Origin: Paramacrobiotus metropolitanus
Lineage: Eukaryota; Tardigrada; Eutardigrada; Parachela; Macrobiotidae
NCBI RefSeq assembly: GCF_019649055.1
Contig: NW_026570641.1
Coordinates: forward strand, 1-23,935
DNA length: 23,935 nt
Direction of reading: 5' to 3'
The position numbers and the translations under genes were made by a program. Positions 20,107 through 23,935 of this stretch are shown in pieces. The number at the start of each line of letters is the position of its first letter. Within the stretch, counting starts at the first letter, position 1. The notes under the pieces were generated by a model. That model saw nothing but the letters and a program-made list of their open reading frames with translations. It was not told where the DNA came from and did no database searches.

Positions 20107-22560
20107 CAGTCACAGCGACTCGGCAATATTAGGAATATCGTACTCCACATCCACCGTAATCACACGTATAAACTCCTCTCCATTCTCATCTTCTTCCAAC
20201 TTGGAGGGAACCAGCTCTGGCGTGGGTGCCACACCACCGACCTCCTCCACAAAACTCGATAATGGAAATTGTTTGTCCGCTAGCGGTGACGTGTCCATGT
20301 CGGAGAACGCGCCAACTGGCAAATGACGACCGGTGTGCCTCGGCCCGTAGCCGCTTCCGCGCAAGCACACAAAACACCCTGTCGCCTAGTTTGTAGCCTA
20401 CATACCAGCATTAAAAGGTCAGTCAATTTCGAAAATTTACCTGTCAAATGGTTTTTTACGTTAAATGGATCAGCAATGTTTTCAACTTCAATTCTACCCT
20501 TCTTCCACTAGATGTTTTTACTATTCCTAAACTGTCTTCCTGTTGTGGACACCAAAATACGCACCTTGTTTTCGTGCCACTGGTTTGTGTCGTCCTTGCT
20601 CGAAGTTGCGCTGTTTTGTCGTCAAAAAATCCATAAACTCTGTCATCAGGCGTTTTCGTCGCTCCGACACTTCCTAAATCAACATAGTCACGGTTTTTGG
20701 GCTTTCCTTTGCTGCAGTCACATCAACCCACCTTCGACGCCTTCGACGCCAGCTATCGATCCTTAATTTCAAATTCCAATGCGTATTTCTTCAAAAATTT
20801 TTTTGAAAATTTTTTTATGTCCTTAAGCTTCTCTGCCGGGAAAATCGAAGGGGCGGGTCTCGGTCGCCAGCCCAGCATACTCAATCCATCCACTTTCTCA
20901 TTACGGATATAGCGGCCTTGAAAGGAATTCAGTGTAAATCCATTCTCTTTCTGCAAATTCACAATAATTTTGGATGGCGAAAACCAACAACTTAAAGAAC
21001 ATCAGCAAACGATAACGGTATCAATCTGGAGAGGACGCAAACAACTGCACTGTCTTGAAACACAGAAAGTATGATAATGAATTACAACAACCAGTTACCG
21101 CTCAATAAGGTTCGATATTTTTTTGATAAAACCCAACGAAGAAACAAAAAATCACTGGTGGTACTCAATTATTAAACAACAATTATACCTTGTTTCCGGC
21201 ATTCGAAGAGGACGTAACTGCTGTGAGGTGGCGTCCTGTGGGATCCCACTGGACATCAAAGAGCAGAAAGTGTTAAACATCTCCCAACACTGACAAATCG
21301 GCGGTATCCACAAAAAATTAAACACCCAACGCTTCCGCTGCATAACATACAGACAGTGTCAATCAACACACTGTCAGGAATACTACTGTGCTTTACCTGG
21401 AAGCCGTGTGAACGACGAACTGACCCACTGGCGACCAGGAAACTTTCTCGACCTTTGTGCCGCAGCGCTAATTTTCTATAACGTATTCAAACATAATTAG
21501 CACCATAAAACTGTAAAAAATGCGGCAAAATAAACAAATACTAATCTACTAAATAAATAATACTAAATTACATCGCAGAATAAATTTATAAAGTAATGGC
21601 AAGAAATAAAATGCACTTCGAGTCTTTATGTAACTCTCTTGAATTGTCTCAAACATCTGCTTATTATATAAATGCTACAAGCAGATAATTGTAATCAAAG
21701 ATCTGAAAGTTGCAAAAGACCTGCAACTTTTCCATGGACAACGACGTTTACTGACTAATTACAAAATGATGCCTTGTCGTCAACTATGGAAATTAGTCAA
21801 TTTACTGAACCAGCAACAGTCAGCACTACTAATTTGTTGCCATTTGGCTCCCGGGAAAAATCTACGATGGAATCTGCAAACGCCAATAAAATTCATTAGA
21901 AGTTTTTCTGATAAATCGCCGCATATTACTAAAATGAATTAACTTTTAAATTTTTACTAATCAAAGGAAGATACTCTGTAGAGGCAAAAAGATCAGCAAC
22001 GTGGTTACAAAAGAAAACTGATCTTGTAAAATAAGCTCAATCAATCTGTTTCTCTAACAACCTGCAACCTGCTACGAAAACTGGTAGTCCATTCTTATTT
22101 TAGTACCGAAAAATCTCGCAACGTGTAAGTTTATGTCTAGTCAAACCTGTCCCACTCTACTGTGCTCACCTCGTATTTTAGTGGATTCTACGGGGCTCCC
22201 GTTCGTTTAATTAGGGCGAAAATCTCCAGGTTGATGAAATATTCCACCGTAGTCAAACTTGTTTCGCTCTTTCCTTGATATGGTTATAAACGCTCCACGT
22301 TGACGGCCATATAATCACCGTTTTCTACCAGCAGAACTCGCAGTCCTTGACGCCGAACAGCTGTATAATGCGGATCTTTTCCATGGGCTTGTCTTTATCC
22401 GGTGGAATGCACAGAAGAACGACTGATGGCGACGGAGTTTTCATAGACTCTGAATCTCCAGAAACGTCCTGGAGATCCATGGAAACAACATAGTGGAGAT
22501 TGAGAACTCGATAGATCCTACAAAACGGGACGATATAGCCAGGAGACACGAGATAGCACA
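20107..22560 (-). pseudogene. EIF3B: Captured, decayed eIF3B fragment
   Basis: It follows the C-terminal two thirds of eukaryotic translation initiation factor 3 subunit B (WD40-like propeller and C-terminal helices that hold eIF3 together on the 40S subunit). Blocks in order: IPPDKDKP ... LFGVKDCEFCW (to 22325), GDYMAVNVER, EYFINLEIFALIKRTGAP (to about 22172), REPNGNKLVVL (from 21873), VEKVSWSPVGQFVV (21467-21397), IFVDTADLSVLGDV then FDVQWDPTGRHL (21337-21189), FTLNSFQGRYI and LGWRPRP (20950-20732), EVSERRKRLMTEFMDFL (20673-20565), and an acidic tail to 20110. Most exon edges keep GT and AG. Damage seen: in-frame stops after EFCW (22327-22325), VERL, RTGAP, LGDV and EIKDR (20755-20753); lost bases after EFCW; an extra T in the T-run before VDTAD; and a probable frameshift in the last exon. 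The RRM end is absent. Confidence 0.9.
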
Positions 22561-22714
22561 GGATGACACTTCAAAGGGATCGAAAACTGCCATACTAACA
22601 GCTGCAGATTTCTCTGAAATATATATATCCGCAAATCTGAATAAATCCATTTAAACAGACTAAAACAATAAGGAAAAACAACTTTTCATCGTAATTGTCA
22701 AATTGTACAATACT

Positions 22715-22976
22715 GTATAAAACTGCAACGCCAACGCAACATCCAGACTTCACTATGGCGTGCACACCAGATTAAGGCCAAGTCCAGTCATTTATATGGA
22801 AAAATCCATTACAGGTAGTGTAATGGAATGTGGAATTGGAAAATCAAAAGTTGAGAAAAATTCGAAGTCCAGCACCCGTGTTGGCAAATCGTAATCGATG
22901 TTTTCAAAATTGACAATCGATGTTTTCCAATTCCAGATTTCCAAATCGATGAGGCTGTCGGATTTGGAATGCCATA
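22715..22976 (-). repeat. Right terminal inverted repeat
   Basis: This is the reverse-complement partner of 6217-6480 and ends ...GGATTTGGAATGCCATA. The outer 59 bp match with one difference. Inner blocks diverge by substitutions and a few small gaps. The palindromic CCATTACAGGTAGTGTAATGG lies at 22806-22826. Confidence 0.88.
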
Positions 22977-22982
22977 CAAGAA
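22977..22982. repeat. Right target-site duplication CAAGAA
   Basis: Identical to 6211-6216 and directly abutting the right inverted end. The next base on the right, T, equals the first base of the left end, so a 7-bp reading (CAAGAAT) is possible, but 6 bp keeps the ends symmetrical. Confidence 0.85.
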
Positions 22983-23253
22983 TCAAGATGCTGGATATTT
23001 CGAGCTAAACTTTACTTCAGAGTTCAGTAAGTAACACCCCCAAGTCTCCCCATTTTCTTGATGTGCGAACAGCTGCTTTTAGGAAACCTATTACTGCAAG
23101 GTTGTAATTACGGTCTACACTGTTTATTCACTTCGTCGCTGTATTTTCCGGGCATGTGCCGTAGCCAGAGTTACAACTTTCAGCGCTCACAAATGAAGTT
23201 ACAATTAGACACTGAAAGCCAGAGTTTGTTTGTCGAAGCCGATTGTATGCTAG
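22983..23253. other. Right flank, no gene recognised
   Basis: This host-side sequence next to the transposon is part of an open frame (23058-23450) whose only notable portion is the downstream repeat. I see no domain or splice support. Confidence 0.4.
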
Positions 23254-23430
23254 TCAGAGCCTCAGAGTCAGAGTTTCATTGGTCAGAGTCAGAGTTTCAT
23301 TGGTCAGAGTCAGAGTTTGAGTGGTCAGAGTCAGACTTTGGGTGGTCAGAGTCAGAGTGGTCAGAGTCAGAGTGGTCAGAGTTTGAGTGGTCAGAGTCAG
23401 AGTTTGAGTGGTCAGAGTCAGAGTCAGAGC
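23254..23430 (+). repeat. GTCAGAGTCAGAGT minisatellite
   Basis: An imperfect tandem array is built from TCAGAGT units joined as GGTCAGAGTCAGAGTTTGAGT and shorter variants. Read in the open frame at 23058-23450 it codes for repeated SESEFEW/SESEW, a Ser-Glu-Trp polymer. The frame has no other support as a gene, so I list only the repeat. Confidence 0.75.
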
Positions 23431-23469
23431 TTGAGCGCGGGCCCTTCTAAAAGACTAACTGTTCGAATA

Positions 23470-23935
23470 CCGTAATTATCGAATTTGTGGCCCTGGGGTA
23501 CAAATAGTTCGAACGCTATGGCGGAGGGGCTTATTTCGGGGGGTGGCATTATTTTTCGAACGGTATTTTTTGGGAGGGGGCATTATATTTCAAACAACTG
23601 CGCATCCAGTTCTAGTGAAATTGAGCGCAGTAGTTACCGGTATACGCAAAAGCGCAACCTTCCCATCAACATTTTCGAGCATATACTTAGATCCCCATAC
23701 ACCTTTTTGCCAACGAATACCGCATTATGTTGATGTTCGTTTAATGTTTGCTCACAATCACAACAGTTCTTAAAAAACATTTGCGGTACACCTATCATTT
23801 TGCAGCGCTTGGCATTTTTTAACGGCCCCCTGGGGCGTAATTTCGGGGGGTGGCCTTATTTTTCAAACAGGGTCGGGGGGCTTATTACACGGGGTGCTCT
23901 TATTGCGGGGGGAGCCACAAATTCGATAATTACGG
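23470..23935. mobile_element. Small element with perfect 22-bp inverted ends, cut by the window edge
   Basis: The 22 bases at 23470-23491 (CCGTAATTATCGAATTTGTG then GC) are the exact reverse complement of 23914-23935, the last bases of the window. The interior is G-run rich. A direct repeat, TTTCGGGGGGTGGCNTTATT, is found at 23534-23553 and 23841-23860, plus similar GGGGGGCTTATT words. It looks like a non-autonomous MITE. The right end may extend beyond the window. Confidence 0.6.

Larger units (their letters stand above)
6217..22976. mobile_element. 16.8-kb IS3EU-like DNA transposon carrying HECT ligase and captured gene fragments
   Basis: The element is bounded by inverted ends (TATGG...CCATA) and a CAAGAA duplication. 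Left to right it holds: a D,D(34)E integrase gene (+), an RNF10 fragment (+), a ZDHHC palmitoyltransferase fragment (+), a HECT ligase gene (-) and an eIF3B fragment (-). The two transposon genes look intact while the cellular fragments are decayed, which is expected if only the former are selected. From memory, the IS3EU superfamily has an IS3-type integrase, 6-bp duplications and ends beginning TA-pyrimidine, all of which fit. That assignment is weaker than the call of a transposon as such. The size is far above the few kilobases usual for cut-and-paste elements. I see no protein-primed polymerase, capsid or packaging gene, so it is not a Polinton. Confidence 0.88.

Noticed and set aside
20186-20397. 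Frame reading YKLGDRVFCVLARKR in the last eIF3B exon as a separate gene
   Set aside because: It is the phase-consistent start of the last eIF3B exon. The acidic tail in the other frame is the better coding stretch downstream, so a frameshift in the pseudogene accounts for both.
10799-22560. Alternative genetic code with TAA/TAG read as Gln, suggested by in-frame TAG at a conserved Gln of eIF3B and an in-frame TAA in RNF10
   Set aside because: The integrase and HECT genes (about 1,380 codons) contain no in-frame TAA or TAG. Other stops in the eIF3B copy fall at non-Gln positions and are accompanied by frameshifts. Decay explains it better.
6217-22976. Polinton/Maverick or a virus-derived element, because of size and integrase
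   Set aside because: No protein-primed DNA polymerase, capsid, protease or packaging ATPase is visible. The integrase is of the IS3-like host transposon family and the rest is cellular gene debris.
1-23935. tRNA, rRNA or CRISPR-like arrays
   Set aside because: No cloverleaf, rRNA core sequence or regularly spaced repeat-spacer pattern was seen on either strand.

Overview
The window is nuclear DNA from an animal, most likely an invertebrate. It is AT-rich, its genes are split by short GT-AG introns (about 37-340 bp), and AATAAA signals follow some of them. Three stretches encode pieces of animal housekeeping proteins (RNF10, a ZDHHC palmitoyltransferase, eIF3B). The phylum cannot be told from the sequence. 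All identifications were made by reading translations by eye; no database search was run.

The main object is one very large cut-and-paste DNA transposon at 6217-22976 (16,760 bp). It has inverted ends starting TATGG[A/C]ATTCCAAATCC. The outermost 59 bp of the two ends differ at one position, and clear but weaker similarity runs for about 260 bp. A 6-bp direct repeat, CAAGAA, flanks it (6211-6216 and 22977-22982). It carries two apparently intact multi-exon genes: a D,D(34)E integrase-type transposase on the + strand (6977-10541, 485 aa) and a HECT-type E3 ubiquitin ligase on the - strand (15593-19213, about 900 aa). The ends, target duplication and integrase type fit a eukaryotic IS3-like transposon (the IS3EU group, as far as I remember it).

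Between and beside these genes lie three intron-containing pieces of unrelated cellular genes: the C-terminal half of RNF10 (+, about 10799-11980), several exons of a ZDHHC palmitoyltransferase (+, about 12657-13841), and much of the C-terminal two thirds of eIF3B (-, about 20107-22560). The eIF3B copy is plainly dead, with at least five in-frame stops and at least two frameshifts. The RNF10 copy has one in-frame stop with a phase break. The ZDHHC copy has lost the exons after its DHHC motif and a zinc ligand. Because introns sit in matching phases, the pieces were captured as genomic DNA and not through mRNA. The element thus looks like a self-mobilising transposon that also acts as a gene-fragment carrier.

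Outside the transposon, the left flank (1-6210) has no gene I can support. It holds a long inverted-repeat MITE (866-1538), a diverged relative (3780-4155), and degenerate GTAGT-rich repeats in inverted orientation. The right flank (22983-23935) holds a Ser-Glu-coding minisatellite and a small element bounded by a perfect 22-bp inverted repeat that ends at the window edge.

Inferred cooperation: the integrase would bind and cut the shared ends; the HECT protein is the likely accessory factor, perhaps ubiquitinating a host or element protein; the captured fragments are passengers.
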